NCBI GenBank assembly: GCA_910574835.1
Contig: CAJTDE010000013.1
Span: 1-64,000 of the forward strand
Reading direction: 5' to 3'
From: Clostridia bacterium
GTDB lineage: Bacteria; Bacillota; Clostridia; Lachnospirales; Lachnospiraceae
Length of the DNA: 64,000 nucleotides
Below the pieces are notes generated by a model. The model searched no databases. It saw nothing but the letters and a program-made list of their open reading frames with translations, and was not told the origin of the DNA. Shown here piece after piece: positions 8,983-17,755 of this stretch (its first letter is position 1; each line of letters starts with the position of its first letter). The translations under genes and the position numbers were made by a program.

Positions 8983-10320
8983 CTACATCTGCATAGACAT
9001 CCCTGCCGGTACTAAAATCAAAATCATCACAACTACCAGCATCAGAATCATCGGAAGCAGCATACGTGTCGCCGCCTCTTCTCCAACTCGGACAGCCAAT
9101 TCTTTTCGCTGTTCAAAAGCCTCCTGTACCTCTGCCTTCAGCAGACGGGTTAAGCCATGATTTCCCTTTCTCAAATTCTGTTCCAGCAGAACGGAAAGCT
9201 TCAAGTAGCAGGGAAGCCGGCAGCGAAGTCCAAAGCTTTCATACGCCTTGATTTCCGCAACTCCATTCTGCATTTCCCTGCAGGTCAGCGCCATTTCCTC
9301 GTAAGCGTACCGCAGCGGCTGACTGTTTTGTTCCCGTTTTATCTGATAATCCCCTACAATCATTTCCCAGGCAGTACGCACTGCGGCTCCTGCTCCCATC
9401 AGCAGCACCAGCTTACTTACGATCCGGGCATAATCCTTACGCATCTGCCGTTCCCGTTCCTTTGTCTTTTGTATCAGCTCTCGATCCTTTGCTCCATAAA
9501 GGGCTATCATACATATGAATGTAAGTATCAGTACTGTTATCGGAGATGCGGAAGTCTTTTCCTCCCAGGACAGGCGCCGCCCGTTTACCTGAAGCGGCAG
9601 CTCTTTGCGCGCCTGCTCTTCTCCTTTTTTCTGAAGTTCGTCAAGCTTTCCGGAAAGCTCCTGCATAAACTCCTCCCCTGCGCTTAAAATGGGGGGCAGT
9701 ATCTTTGCATATGCCTGATAAACAGCCTCCTCTTCATTGCAGGTCAAAAGGCCGGTCATTCCTACAATTATCCCTTCCTCTGTCAGCTTTTCCGGCCGGA
9801 TGCTGCCGTCCATATTCAATGCCTCATAGGAATCAAGCTCCCATTCTATGGTTATGGGAAGTCCTTCAACCTTCCGAATCAGCTTTAAGTCGCTTCGCAC
9901 CTCTTCCAAGGACGCATTATCTCCCAAGATGTATGCTTCCATCTCCTCTACTGTCCGGTTCAATAAATCCCGGCTCTCCTTTTGTGTCAATTTCTGAGGT
10001 TCTACCAGAATGTCAAGCTCCTGCCTTTCTCCGTCCTCCGGCGTTACAACCAGTTCCTGCCGATAGGCGCGCTGCTGTCTGGGCAGAAAACGTTCCTCCG
10101 TCAGCTTATGATTCCGTAAAGCAATCACGGCCGCCAGTACGGTCATGCCCAGACCTGCTGCAAGTATCTTTAACAAAAGGCTGAGCTTTTCCAGGTAGTA
10201 AAGCTCCTCTTCCTTCACTCCATCCGTTCCGGCATTGAGCAGCTTCAAGTTCTGCCTTACGGCCTCCCGCCCCGGCAGCCGCCCTTTTATCCTTTCCCAA
10301 ATGCGTTTATTCAGCTTCAT
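8983..10320 (-). CDS. tadC: TadC-like pilus assembly membrane protein (T2SS-F family)
   Basis: This 445-residue inner-membrane platform protein has a hydrophobic segment near residues 48-68, a long cytoplasmic region, a second near 267-285, a third near 305-325, and a C-terminal pair ending LMLVVVMILILVPAGM. The Tad platform is made of TadB and TadC, each an F-type half. The region between the first and second segments is longer than in proteobacterial TadC, as often seen in Clostridia. It starts three bases after the tadB stop. Confidence 0.85.
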   Translation of the reverse strand: MKLNKRIWERIKGRLPGREAVRQNLKLLNAGTDGVKEEELYYLEKLSLLLKILAAGLGMTVLAAVIALRNHKLTEERFLPRQQRAYRQELVVTPEDGERQELDILVEPQKLTQKESRDLLNRTVEEMEAYILGDNASLEEVRSDLKLIRKVEGLPITIEWELDSYEALNMDGSIRPEKLTEEGIIVGMTGLLTCNEEEAVYQAYAKILPPILSAGEEFMQELSGKLDELQKKGEEQARKELPLQVNGRRLSWEEKTSASPITVLILTFICMIALYGAKDRELIQKTKERERQMRKDYARIVSKLVLLMGAGAAVRTAWEMIVGDYQIKREQNSQPLRYAYEEMALTCREMQNGVAEIKAYESFGLRCRLPCYLKLSVLLEQNLRKGNHGLTRLLKAEVQEAFEQRKELAVRVGEEAATRMLLPMILMLVVVMILILVPAGMSMQM

Positions 10321-10323
10321 CCC

Positions 10324-11061
10324 TTATACCTCAATATCCAACAATCGTTTCCCCAGATGCCAAGCCAAAAGATACAGTCCCAGGACGCCGGTCATCACAC
10401 AGATCCCCGCCAGGTTTCCGTACAGCGGGTCCAGAAATCCCGGGCACCCTATCCGCAGATATAAGATCATCCCAAAGGGAACAAGGTTCATCACCTTCTG
10501 CTCATATCTTCTTGATGCAAGAGCCATAGACGCCTGCCGCTCCGTCTCCACTATCTGAGTAATGGTTCGGGCCGTATCCTCCATAATGCCGATCAAGTCT
10601 CCGCCGTTCCGCTTTCCCACGGCAAATATTTCCGCAAAGGTTTCCGCCTCCTCAAGTCCGCTGCGCTTAGCAAAGTCCTCCATCGCGGCCTCTATGGTCT
10701 GGTTTGCATCAAGCTTCCGCTCCATAGCGGAAAGCTCCTGCACTATGTCCGCACTTCCTGCATATACCAGCTGCAGATCCCTTCTGGCCTCCCGGACGGC
10801 ATTTTCCGCCGAATAGCCTGCCGCAAGAGCCGCCGCAATTCCCTCAACCGCATCCTTAAACTGCAGCTTTAGTTCCTTTCTCCTCCTCTCCCCTAACGTC
10901 TGCCCCTTCTCTCGAAAAAGCCAGAGAAGCACCAGCGGAAACGTACCTATGGCCCAAGGCGAGTTGTAAAAGCAAAGGGCAATAACACCCGTCAATGCGG
11001 CTGCCTCCAGTCCAAAAAGAATCCGCTCCTTTTTGCCTGCTTGATAGCGTCTATAATCCAC
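10324..11061 (-). CDS. tadB: TadB-like pilus assembly membrane protein (T2SS-F family)
   Basis: This 245-residue platform protein has two N-terminal hydrophobic segments, a cytoplasmic T2SS-F domain (LKLQFKDAVEGIAAALAAGYSAENAV, described here by its first and last residues), and two C-terminal helices. ATG starts exist at 11151 and 11115, but both overlap the upstream ATPase gene heavily. I prefer GTG 11061, which has GGAGG seven bases upstream and overlaps the ATPase stop by only 11 bases, giving coupled translation. The core VGKRNGGDL matches the family. Confidence 0.85.
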   Translation of the reverse strand: MDYRRYQAGKKERILFGLEAAALTGVIALCFYNSPWAIGTFPLVLLWLFREKGQTLGERRRKELKLQFKDAVEGIAAALAAGYSAENAVREARRDLQLVYAGSADIVQELSAMERKLDANQTIEAAMEDFAKRSGLEEAETFAEIFAVGKRNGGDLIGIMEDTARTITQIVETERQASMALASRRYEQKVMNLVPFGMILYLRIGCPGFLDPLYGNLAGICVMTGVLGLYLLAWHLGKRLLDIEV

Positions 11062-12232
11062 CTGCCTTCCTCCCGACGCCTGCCGCCTCCATTTTTTCCG
11101 TGTGATGCAGCTCATCTTGCCGCTCCAATCGCCCTTGAACTCGCTCCCCACGGCTTTCCTCTTCCTTAAAGGAGAATAAAGAGTGCAGAAGTATTTCTCC
11201 CGCCTCTATTCCGTCAACCTCCACAATTTCCAAAACCCTGCGGCTTGCGTCCCTCTGACGGCCCAGATGAACAATCAGATCCACACCGGAGGCTATCTGT
11301 TTGCGAACAGCCGCCAACGGCAAATCCATTCCCATCAGCACCATCGTTTCCAGACGGCTCAGCATATCCTTGGGACTGTTGGCATGGCCGGTGCTTAGGG
11401 AACCGTCATGACCGGTATTCATGGCCTGAAGCATATCAATAGCCTCCGCTCCCCGGACTTCCCCTACTACAATCCGGGTCGGGCGCATACGGAGGGCCGT
11501 ACGGATCAAATCGCGAATGGTTATCTCATGCTCCCCCTCCAAATTAGCATTTCTGGCCTCCAGTCTTACTAAATTTTCAATTGTCACAAGCTGAAGCTCC
11601 GCATTGTCTTCTATGGTAATAATGCGTTCTCCCGCAGGAATAAACTCGGAAAGCGCATTGAGAAATGTGGTTTTCCCCGAGCCGGTGCCGCCGCTTACAA
11701 AGATGTTGTACCCTGCCTCCACTGCCTCCTTTAAAAACTCTGCCGCCTCTCTGGTTACGGACCCCCACTCAATCAGCTGCGAAATCCGTATCGGGCGCTC
11801 CGGAAATCTCCGTATCGTAACCACCGGCCCATTTAACGCAACGGGATCCAGTACAATATTTACTCTGGAGCCATCTGCAAGCCTTGCATCTGCAATGGGA
11901 TTTGTTTTAGAAATATTTCGATTGCAAAAGCTCACAATCTGCTGTACTACATCCTCCAGCTTTTGTTCCGATGAAAATTGCTTGTCCCATCGAAAGAGAC
12001 GTCCCTCCTTTTCCACAAAAATATCCCTGGGGCCATTTACCATAATTTCTGTTACCAAAGGATCTTCAATCAGCTCCTGCAGCAGATCCAATCTTCGAAT
12101 CCCGTTAAAAAGCTCCTTTTGTATCCGCAGCTTTTCCCCCAACAGCAGATAATTACTGCTGCTGAAACGAAGGATCTCCTGCATAATCAACTCCTCTACT
12201 TCCTCATCTGTCAGTTCCCTGGACAGATCCAT
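11051..12232 (-). CDS. cpaF: CpaF/TadA-family pilus assembly ATPase
   Basis: This hexameric secretion ATPase of the GspE superfamily powers Flp pilus assembly. Visible motifs are Walker A SGGTGSGKTTFLN near residue 181, the Asp box IITIEDNAELQL, Walker B RIVVGEVRGAEA, and a His box STGHANSP. ATG 12232 gives 393 residues. The frame stays open upstream, and the N-terminal part reads as plausible family sequence back to a CTG at 12289. That CTG overlaps the tadZ stop and has GAGGTGGAG six bases upstream, so the true start may be the CTG. Confidence 0.93.
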   Translation of the reverse strand: MDLSRELTDEEVEELIMQEILRFSSSNYLLLGEKLRIQKELFNGIRRLDLLQELIEDPLVTEIMVNGPRDIFVEKEGRLFRWDKQFSSEQKLEDVVQQIVSFCNRNISKTNPIADARLADGSRVNIVLDPVALNGPVVTIRRFPERPIRISQLIEWGSVTREAAEFLKEAVEAGYNIFVSGGTGSGKTTFLNALSEFIPAGERIITIEDNAELQLVTIENLVRLEARNANLEGEHEITIRDLIRTALRMRPTRIVVGEVRGAEAIDMLQAMNTGHDGSLSTGHANSPKDMLSRLETMVLMGMDLPLAAVRKQIASGVDLIVHLGRQRDASRRVLEIVEVDGIEAGEILLHSLFSFKEEESRGERVQGRLERQDELHHTEKMEAAGVGRKAGGL

Positions 12233-12285
12233 CTGCCTCCGGATTTGCTCCAGCAGCTCCGAGCGCAGATTTTCCCAATTCCTTT

Positions 12286-13254
12286 TCAGTGTTTACTCCA
12301 CCTCTTTCCCTCTATTTTTCCATACCCCTCCATCTGCTCTATGCCTGAAAAGGTGATTTCTTCTGTCTTTTCTGAAATCTCCTGCATCTCCAAAAGCTTT
12401 AAAGTGTCTTGATACTGCCCCAGCTTTGCGCGGGCCGTTTCATCGGAAGCAACCGGCATATAGATCTTGTCGCAGCGCTCTAACAGCTCAAAGAGACCAT
12501 TTACTCCAAAGCTCAGATCCAGAATCACAAACTCATATCTGCTTTCGTTCTCTAAAGCCGTAAAAAGCTCTTCCCAGTCTTTTTCCTCAATATCCTTAAG
12601 CTCTACAGGCAGTTTTACCGGCGGAATATAATCCAAGCCGCCGACCTGCCTTATTATGCTTTCCAGTTTGCAGGCAAACGCCTTCTTGCCCTGCTTCATA
12701 AAATACATCAGCTCCGATAAGGTCTGTCCGCCCTCACAGGGATAGAGAGTCTCAAAGCCGGAAAACTCCTCCATATTCAGATACAGGACTCTACGCTGCT
12801 TTGCTAACTCCTTTCCAAAACTGAGGGCAAAGCCGGTCTTTCCCATGCGTCCCAGAGGTGAAAACACACCGATTCGCTTCATCTCTCCCAAATGCCGGGC
12901 GGTTCCGAGACTTAACGGGGTGCGCTCCGCATAGATGGCATAAGCCTTTCTCAATATTTGCGGACATGACTGGTATTTGTAGATTACCGGATACTCCGGT
13001 TCCTCCTCCTGGTACTCTTCCTCCGTAAGACAGATAATCTGCCCTGTCTGTTTCTCCTTAGCTAACTCTCCTGCGATATTTTTGGAAAGCAGTAATATAT
13101 CTGCCGGATGTTCTTTTGTATCTTTTAATAACTCCTCCATATCCGAATAGCCGTGAACCATAAACAGAGGTTCCCGATATCGATTGGCGTATCGGGCAAA
13201 CCGCTGTGTATAGTCTGACTCTTCGTCACAAACAGCAATCTGCTTTTTTCTCAT
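12286..13254 (-). CDS. tadZ: TadZ/CpaE-like pilus localisation ATPase
   Basis: This 322-residue protein has an N-terminal atypical receiver-like domain (1-125) and a MinD/ParA-type ATPase domain (130-300). The P-loop is SPLGRMGKTGFALS near residue 139, a deviant Walker A like that of TadZ. ILDLSFG near residue 245 is the Walker B-like strand. TadZ marks the pole where the pilus is built. It is the first gene of the operon. It is followed directly by the ATPase gene, whose likely start overlaps its stop. About 150 bases of AT-rich DNA (13255-13408) separate it from bofA; I see no clear promoter in it. Confidence 0.85.
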   Translation of the reverse strand: MRKKQIAVCDEESDYTQRFARYANRYREPLFMVHGYSDMEELLKDTKEHPADILLLSKNIAGELAKEKQTGQIICLTEEEYQEEEPEYPVIYKYQSCPQILRKAYAIYAERTPLSLGTARHLGEMKRIGVFSPLGRMGKTGFALSFGKELAKQRRVLYLNMEEFSGFETLYPCEGGQTLSELMYFMKQGKKAFACKLESIIRQVGGLDYIPPVKLPVELKDIEEKDWEELFTALENESRYEFVILDLSFGVNGLFELLERCDKIYMPVASDETARAKLGQYQDTLKLLEMQEISEKTEEITFSGIEQMEGYGKIEGKRWSKH

Positions 13255-13408
13255 CCGTCACCTCCTTCTTTCTCAAGTGTCCAATTGGAAATACGGTTTG
13301 ATTCAAACCAAAGATACAGGCTGTGCGTCTTTCGCATCAGCCGGAAAGATTAATCGATCTTGAATTAGATTATAGCCACGTCCTTTGAGTTTGTAAATTG
13401 TAAAAATT

Positions 13409-13627
13409 TCACAAAATTCCAAAAGCCGAAATCCCATAAAGCAGCCCAACCCCGCTGATACCAAGGCTTCCGGCTGTCAAAAGGGTTAAAATATTTAATC
13501 CTACAAATACACCGACATTCTGAGAAATCAGGATTGCATTAATAATCTGAATACCAATGGCGCCAAACACCATGCGAAGCAAAAAATTTAATACTTTCAT
13601 CCTGTTGTCCTGAATCTTTTTTACCAT
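13409..13627 (-). CDS. bofA: BofA-family protein (pro-sigma-K processing inhibitor type)
   Basis: This 72-residue membrane protein has two hydrophobic segments and ends with the family signature TAGSLGISGVGLLYGISAFGIL. In spore formers, BofA holds the SpoIVFB protease inactive in the mother cell until sigma-K is needed. ATG 13627 is given. ATG 13600 (MKVLNFLLRM) has AGGA at seven bases and is at least as likely. It points away from yaaL, unlike the usual same-strand recR-yaaL-bofA order. Confidence 0.85.
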   Translation of the reverse strand: MVKKIQDNRMKVLNFLLRMVFGAIGIQIINAILISQNVGVFVGLNILTLLTAGSLGISGVGLLYGISAFGIL

Positions 13628-13737
13628 TATATGGATATCCGATCCAATATATTCTATTTTTTAGTATAAATACCAGTGAAACTGCCTATACTTTTAGTAC
13701 AATACTAATACCTATTACGGAAAGTGGGGATTGCAGC

Positions 13738-13971
13738 ATGGGGTTTTTACGAAAAGAACCGGCAGCGCCGGAGGATTCCTTCACCAGACGACAGCTTCTG
13801 GAGGATCTTCACACAACCAAAAATGCACTTGATACCGCTTATGCCAATTTTGAAACAGTAGTGGACCCGGATCTCATCGACTGTTATACTTATGAAATCT
13901 ATTCTGTACAAAAACGCTATAAATTCTTATTGGAGCAGGCGAAGCAGATGGATTTGCAGACATTTTTTTAA
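13738..13971 (+). CDS. yaaL: YaaL-like protein (DUF2508)
   Basis: This 77-residue soluble helical protein of unknown function matches DUF2508: the conserved middle reads DLHTTKNALDTAYANFETVVDPDLIDCYTYE (first and last residues quoted from a longer conserved run of positions 22-52), followed by YKFLLEQ. It is preceded by GTGGGGA near the ATG. The 110-base gap upstream is AT-rich and shared with divergent bofA. A GC-rich hairpin follows at 13983-14018. Confidence 0.85.
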   Translation: MGFLRKEPAAPEDSFTRRQLLEDLHTTKNALDTAYANFETVVDPDLIDCYTYEIYSVQKRYKFLLEQAKQMDLQTFF

Positions 13972-13982
13972 TAAAGGAAGAT

Positions 13983-14018
13983 GCCCTGGCCGCGTTTTGC
14001 TTTTTCCACGGCCAGGGC
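13983..14018. terminator. Terminator hairpin between yaaL and the LacI-family gene
   Basis: GCCCTGGCCG and CGGCCAGGGC form a 10-bp GC-rich stem around a 16-base AT-rich loop. yaaL and the LacI gene converge here, so it may serve both strands. The T-tract is weak on both sides. Confidence 0.65.
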
Positions 14019-14031
14019 AATTCTATAGAAA

Positions 14032-15072
14032 TTAATAAATAGTCTCTTTTTTATACCTTAATATCTCACTTGTAACAATTGCAACTTCTGTAAAAATATT
14101 TTTAACTCCGGAATGATACAGCAAATATCGGCAGGTGTTGTCCAAGGCAAGCGCCGCCTGCTGCTCCGGATTTTGATCCAGGATAATATTAAAGTATCCC
14201 TCTCTCATCAAAGCCGCTGATTCCAGGCTCAAATCAAAGCCCAGGGAAACGATATCTCTTCTGCCGGCTTTACGAGCCTCGCTTCCGATGATGTAACAGT
14301 CCGCATCAATTCCAACAATCCCCGTCACATCCCGGCTCCCGATCAGCTCCGCCGCTTTTTTATGATACTCCTGCGCTCCGCCGGAAATCAAATGCTGCTC
14401 AATACCGATACCCGGATGATTCTCTACTATATAATCCGAAAATCCCCGAATACGCTCCTGGGTCTGCATCTCCTCAGACGCCTGCTTCATAATACAAACC
14501 TTGCCGTTTCCCCCAATATAATTCGCCATTACTTGGGCAGCGATACGGCCGGATTCATACGCTCTGGGTCCTACATAAAACATTCTTCTGCTTCCCGGCG
14601 CGTCCGCGCCAAAGGTGCAGACCACCTTTCCGCTGTCTACGAGACTGTTGATCTCCGGATTCAACTCTGTCATGCTGCTGGCATGCATAATTACCGCATC
14701 ATATTTTTCATCCTTCCCTATAGAGCGCAGCAGTTCCTTCGACGCCTCCAGCGAACGGTCTGCCGGAAGCAAAAATTCTATCCCGACCTTTAAGCTGCTC
14801 CAGGTTTTATGACAATTTCGGAACCCCTTTTTGGCTTCCGGGAAAAAATAACGATAGTCGCCAAGTATAATTGCTATGTTTCGAATACGATTGGTCGCCA
14901 ATATGCTTGCCGCCATATTCTTTTCGTAGCCCAGCTCCTTTGCTGCCTGAAGGACATTTTCCCTGGTTTCCGGACGGACAGTCTTGTCTCCGGACATTAC
15001 CTTTTTTACCGTTCGCAGTGAATAAGTGGATCTCTTGGCTACATCTTTTAATGTTACAGATTTTTCATACAT
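14032..15072 (-). CDS. LacI-family transcriptional regulator
   Basis: This 346-residue regulator has an N-terminal helix-turn-helix (residues 6-50, TLKDVAKRSTYSLRTVKKVM) and a periplasmic-binding-protein effector domain. The helix-turn-helix is slightly unusual, with KK where most members have SR after TV. It sits at the end of the reverse-strand cluster holding ABC system 1 and a sugar isomerase. A perfect 14-bp palindrome with a central CG at 20329-20342, upstream of that ABC operon, is a good candidate operator. The effector is probably the sugar taken in by that importer. Confidence 0.9.
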   Translation of the reverse strand: MYEKSVTLKDVAKRSTYSLRTVKKVMSGDKTVRPETRENVLQAAKELGYEKNMAASILATNRIRNIAIILGDYRYFFPEAKKGFRNCHKTWSSLKVGIEFLLPADRSLEASKELLRSIGKDEKYDAVIMHASSMTELNPEINSLVDSGKVVCTFGADAPGSRRMFYVGPRAYESGRIAAQVMANYIGGNGKVCIMKQASEEMQTQERIRGFSDYIVENHPGIGIEQHLISGGAQEYHKKAAELIGSRDVTGIVGIDADCYIIGSEARKAGRRDIVSLGFDLSLESAALMREGYFNIILDQNPEQQAALALDNTCRYLLYHSGVKNIFTEVAIVTSEILRYKKETIY

Positions 15073-15121
15073 CCGTCCGTCTCCGTTTACACATATCTGA
15101 ACATATATTATAGCATTTTTT

Positions 15122-16519
15122 TCATCCGATGAGAACCTGCTTACAGCCCAAAAAACGCCCCAGAGATAAAAGCTCGCTTAAAACATCTCCATAGATCAAG
15201 GCGCTGTGATGCGTAGCTCCGTTTTGACTGTACTCCTCCAAAAACCGCTCCAATGACACGTCCGGCTTGAACCAGCCATTGGTGGAATCTGCCATGCGGT
15301 TCTCTCCTGTGATTGTAAGCATTTCTCCCGGCGCAAGTGTCAGTGTATATCGTCCGGCCCCAAAAGGCGCCAGATTCAGCAGAACAGCCCGCCCGCCCTT
15401 CATCGTCCGATAGGCTACCGTCGGATTTTCTGCGCTTGTAAAGGGGAATGGCTTTTCCTGTAAAAGCGGCTTTCCGTCTGCAATCGCATAATTAAATTCC
15501 CCCATATGGCTTAAGAATACCGTTCCGTGCTCCCAATCCGGACAAAACATTTCCGTAAATGTAGTTTCCGGAAAAGCGCTCAGAAGCGCTCCCACCAGGC
15601 CGGCAGTCAGGACATCACCTTCTCCCGCGTATCCCAGACCGTTCGCCATAGCCGTACAGCACTCCGTGAACGGCATCACAGGAAGCCCCGGATTCGAACC
15701 CTCCGTCTCCAGGAAATTGATGGTAAAGGCTGTCAGGTTTTCATCCTCAGCCCATTTGCGGATGGCAAGGCTTGTCCGCGCCGTCCGATCGTAAACCTCC
15801 CGAGTCAGCTCAGGATCTACGTCAAAGCGCTCCTGATCTCTTGCATATTCGCTGTCAATCTCTTCCTGCGTAACAGCTTCAACCCGGGCCGCCCCTTTTA
15901 CAAAATCATACGGAACCGTTTTAATTCCCAAATCCCGCTCCAACTCTTCATAAGGCACACGGAAATCTCCCATGCCCGCAAAAGGTTCCCCCACAAGTCC
16001 GACCCGAGCTTTGCGAAGCTCATGGGCAACCATAGCAGATTTCGCCGCTGCAAAGACACGATCCAAGACATCCGAGTGTTCCAAATGCCCTGCACAAACC
16101 TGAAACAGCTTGCCGTTGCGTATCAAAAGGTTACACATATCCTGAACTCCATGTATTCCATGATTCAGCATTAACTGAGCCGGATCCGTATACTGATCAT
16201 ACGTGTAACTGGGTGTTGTGTCCAAAATGATCAGCGGAAGCTTCACCTTGCTCAAAGCTTTTTCAGATTCCAATGAAGGAGAGTAGGCCAGGTGCAATGT
16301 AACAACCGCATCCACATCCTCTGCCTCAAAATGCGCAATCGCTGCTTCAAACTCCTCAGATAGCCGGCAGACCGGCCCATTTACTACCTCCATCCCTCTG
16401 CGGCCCAAACATTCAAAAGCATATTGATGTGCGGCATCAATGTCCGGGCGAACCTCTGGTGTGGTGAGATCATATAACTCCACATAGAGGGGCAGAAGAC
16501 CAATTTTCGGTTTTCTCAT
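15122..16519 (-). CDS. L-fucose/L-arabinose isomerase-like protein
   Basis: This 465-residue protein resembles the fucose/arabinose isomerase fold in three parts: an N-terminal alpha/beta domain, a middle domain, and a C-terminal beta domain. The region TEGSNPGLPVMPFTEC near residue 275, then GYAGEGDVL and the EMFCPDWEHGTVFLSHMGE segment near 335-353, holds the Glu and His residues that bind the catalytic manganese in the family. It would interconvert an aldose and a ketose; the exact sugar is unknown. It lies downstream of the SBP gene of ABC system 1, after an attenuating hairpin. Confidence 0.85.
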   Translation of the reverse strand: MRKPKIGLLPLYVELYDLTTPEVRPDIDAAHQYAFECLGRRGMEVVNGPVCRLSEEFEAAIAHFEAEDVDAVVTLHLAYSPSLESEKALSKVKLPLIILDTTPSYTYDQYTDPAQLMLNHGIHGVQDMCNLLIRNGKLFQVCAGHLEHSDVLDRVFAAAKSAMVAHELRKARVGLVGEPFAGMGDFRVPYEELERDLGIKTVPYDFVKGAARVEAVTQEEIDSEYARDQERFDVDPELTREVYDRTARTSLAIRKWAEDENLTAFTINFLETEGSNPGLPVMPFTECCTAMANGLGYAGEGDVLTAGLVGALLSAFPETTFTEMFCPDWEHGTVFLSHMGEFNYAIADGKPLLQEKPFPFTSAENPTVAYRTMKGGRAVLLNLAPFGAGRYTLTLAPGEMLTITGENRMADSTNGWFKPDVSLERFLEEYSQNGATHHSALIYGDVLSELLSLGRFLGCKQVLIG

Positions 16520-16580
16520 AACGTTCCTCCTGTGGGCCGTCCTCTTTTTCTTTCACGACAGTCCCATTTTTATTTTAATT

Positions 16581-16610
16581 GCAGGGATGCCGGCAAGCCG
16601 ACATCCCTGC
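16581..16610 (-). terminator. Hairpin between SBP 1 and the isomerase gene
   Basis: GCAGGGATG and CATCCCTGC pair around a short inner stem. On the reverse strand it is followed by AATTAAAAT. It follows the substrate-binding protein gene. Such hairpins often reduce read-through so that the binding protein is made in excess of genes further down. Confidence 0.65.
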
Positions 16611-16635
16611 AGCTGTTCCAAGGTCTGATAACGAA

Positions 16636-17706
16636 TTAGTTACTTGCTGTTACTTCATACTCATACTTTGCACGGAACTGCTCCTGATTGGTTTCATTGA
16701 TAATGATAGAGCCTGAGTCAACGGCATCCGGAAGCGGATTTACGCCAAGGTCGCGGTAGCCGTCAATTACTTTCAGGTTGTTGTTCACATACGCATGAAG
16801 CCACTGTAAGGCAATGTAGCCCTCTACGTAGGAATTTTGCGCAAAGGAAGCCGCTACCTCGCCGTCACGAATCAGATCCAGTGTTGCTGTGTCGCGGTCA
16901 CGTCCTACAATTACGATCTCTCCGGTTTTTCCGGCTTCACGCACTGCGGTTGCTGCGCCTACTGCCGTGTATGCCTGCTGTCCGATAATTCCGACTACAT
17001 CCGGGTTTGCCTGAAGAGCTGCTCCGATATTTGTTGCCGCAACGTTGGAGTCGGAAGTATCGTCTACCTCAACAACCTTGATTCCCGGTGCGTTGTCCAA
17101 TACGGAGTGTGCGCCTTCCAGGTTGGCAACTGCGGAAGGCTGTGCCAATGCAAGAGCGGAAGAGATAATAACCGTACCGGTTTTTCCATCCAATAATTTC
17201 AGCATCTCCTCTGCCTGGCCTACGCCTGCATTGTAGGGATCGCATCCGATAAAGCTTAAGCGGTTAGAGGGAATATCCGTATTAACACAGATAACAGGGA
17301 TACCGGCCGCAATTGCATTGTCAATGGCATTTGCCGTTTCTTCTGTCTGGCCATGAAGCACAATTCCCGTTACTTTATTGGCAACCGCCTGGTCTATGGC
17401 CTGTACAATCTGATCGGGAACAAATTCCTGCGGGCCTGCATAATACCACTTTGCTCCGATTTCATTAGCCGCATCACATACGCCGCCCTTTAAGGCGTCA
17501 AAGAACTCCAATTGTCCTAAGGACATGATTACACAATAGGTCTCACCCTCGCCCGGCAGAGCTGCCGCAGCCTCGCCGCCCTCCGCAGCCCCTTCCGAAG
17601 GCGCAGCGGCTTCCGGTGCATTCTCTTGTTTGCCTCCGCAGCCGGCAAGACACCCCATCAGCATTGCAGTAAGCAATAACATTGTAACCAGTTTTTTCAT
17701 TTTCAT
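16636..17706 (-). CDS. Sugar ABC transporter substrate-binding lipoprotein (system 1)
   Basis: This 356-residue ribose-type binding protein (Peripla_BP_4 fold) captures a sugar outside the membrane. The N-terminus is a lipoprotein signal with a Cys in MLMGCLAGCGG, followed by an Ala/Glu-rich linker. QFDA-like features, GPQEFVPDQIVQAIDQAVANKV and VGRDRDTATLDLIRDG, are typical of the family (the first is a run of 22 residues, described here only by its position near 92-113). It is the third gene in a permease, ATPase, binding protein operon. Confidence 0.92.
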   Translation of the reverse strand: MKMKKLVTMLLLTAMLMGCLAGCGGKQENAPEAAAPSEGAAEGGEAAAALPGEGETYCVIMSLGQLEFFDALKGGVCDAANEIGAKWYYAGPQEFVPDQIVQAIDQAVANKVTGIVLHGQTEETANAIDNAIAAGIPVICVNTDIPSNRLSFIGCDPYNAGVGQAEEMLKLLDGKTGTVIISSALALAQPSAVANLEGAHSVLDNAPGIKVVEVDDTSDSNVAATNIGAALQANPDVVGIIGQQAYTAVGAATAVREAGKTGEIVIVGRDRDTATLDLIRDGEVAASFAQNSYVEGYIALQWLHAYVNNNLKVIDGYRDLGVNPLPDAVDSGSIIINETNQEQFRAKYEYEVTASN

Positions 17707-17755
17707 TTCCTCCTTTTTAGGTTATATTTTCATTCCGTTCCGGAACAAAACTCAA

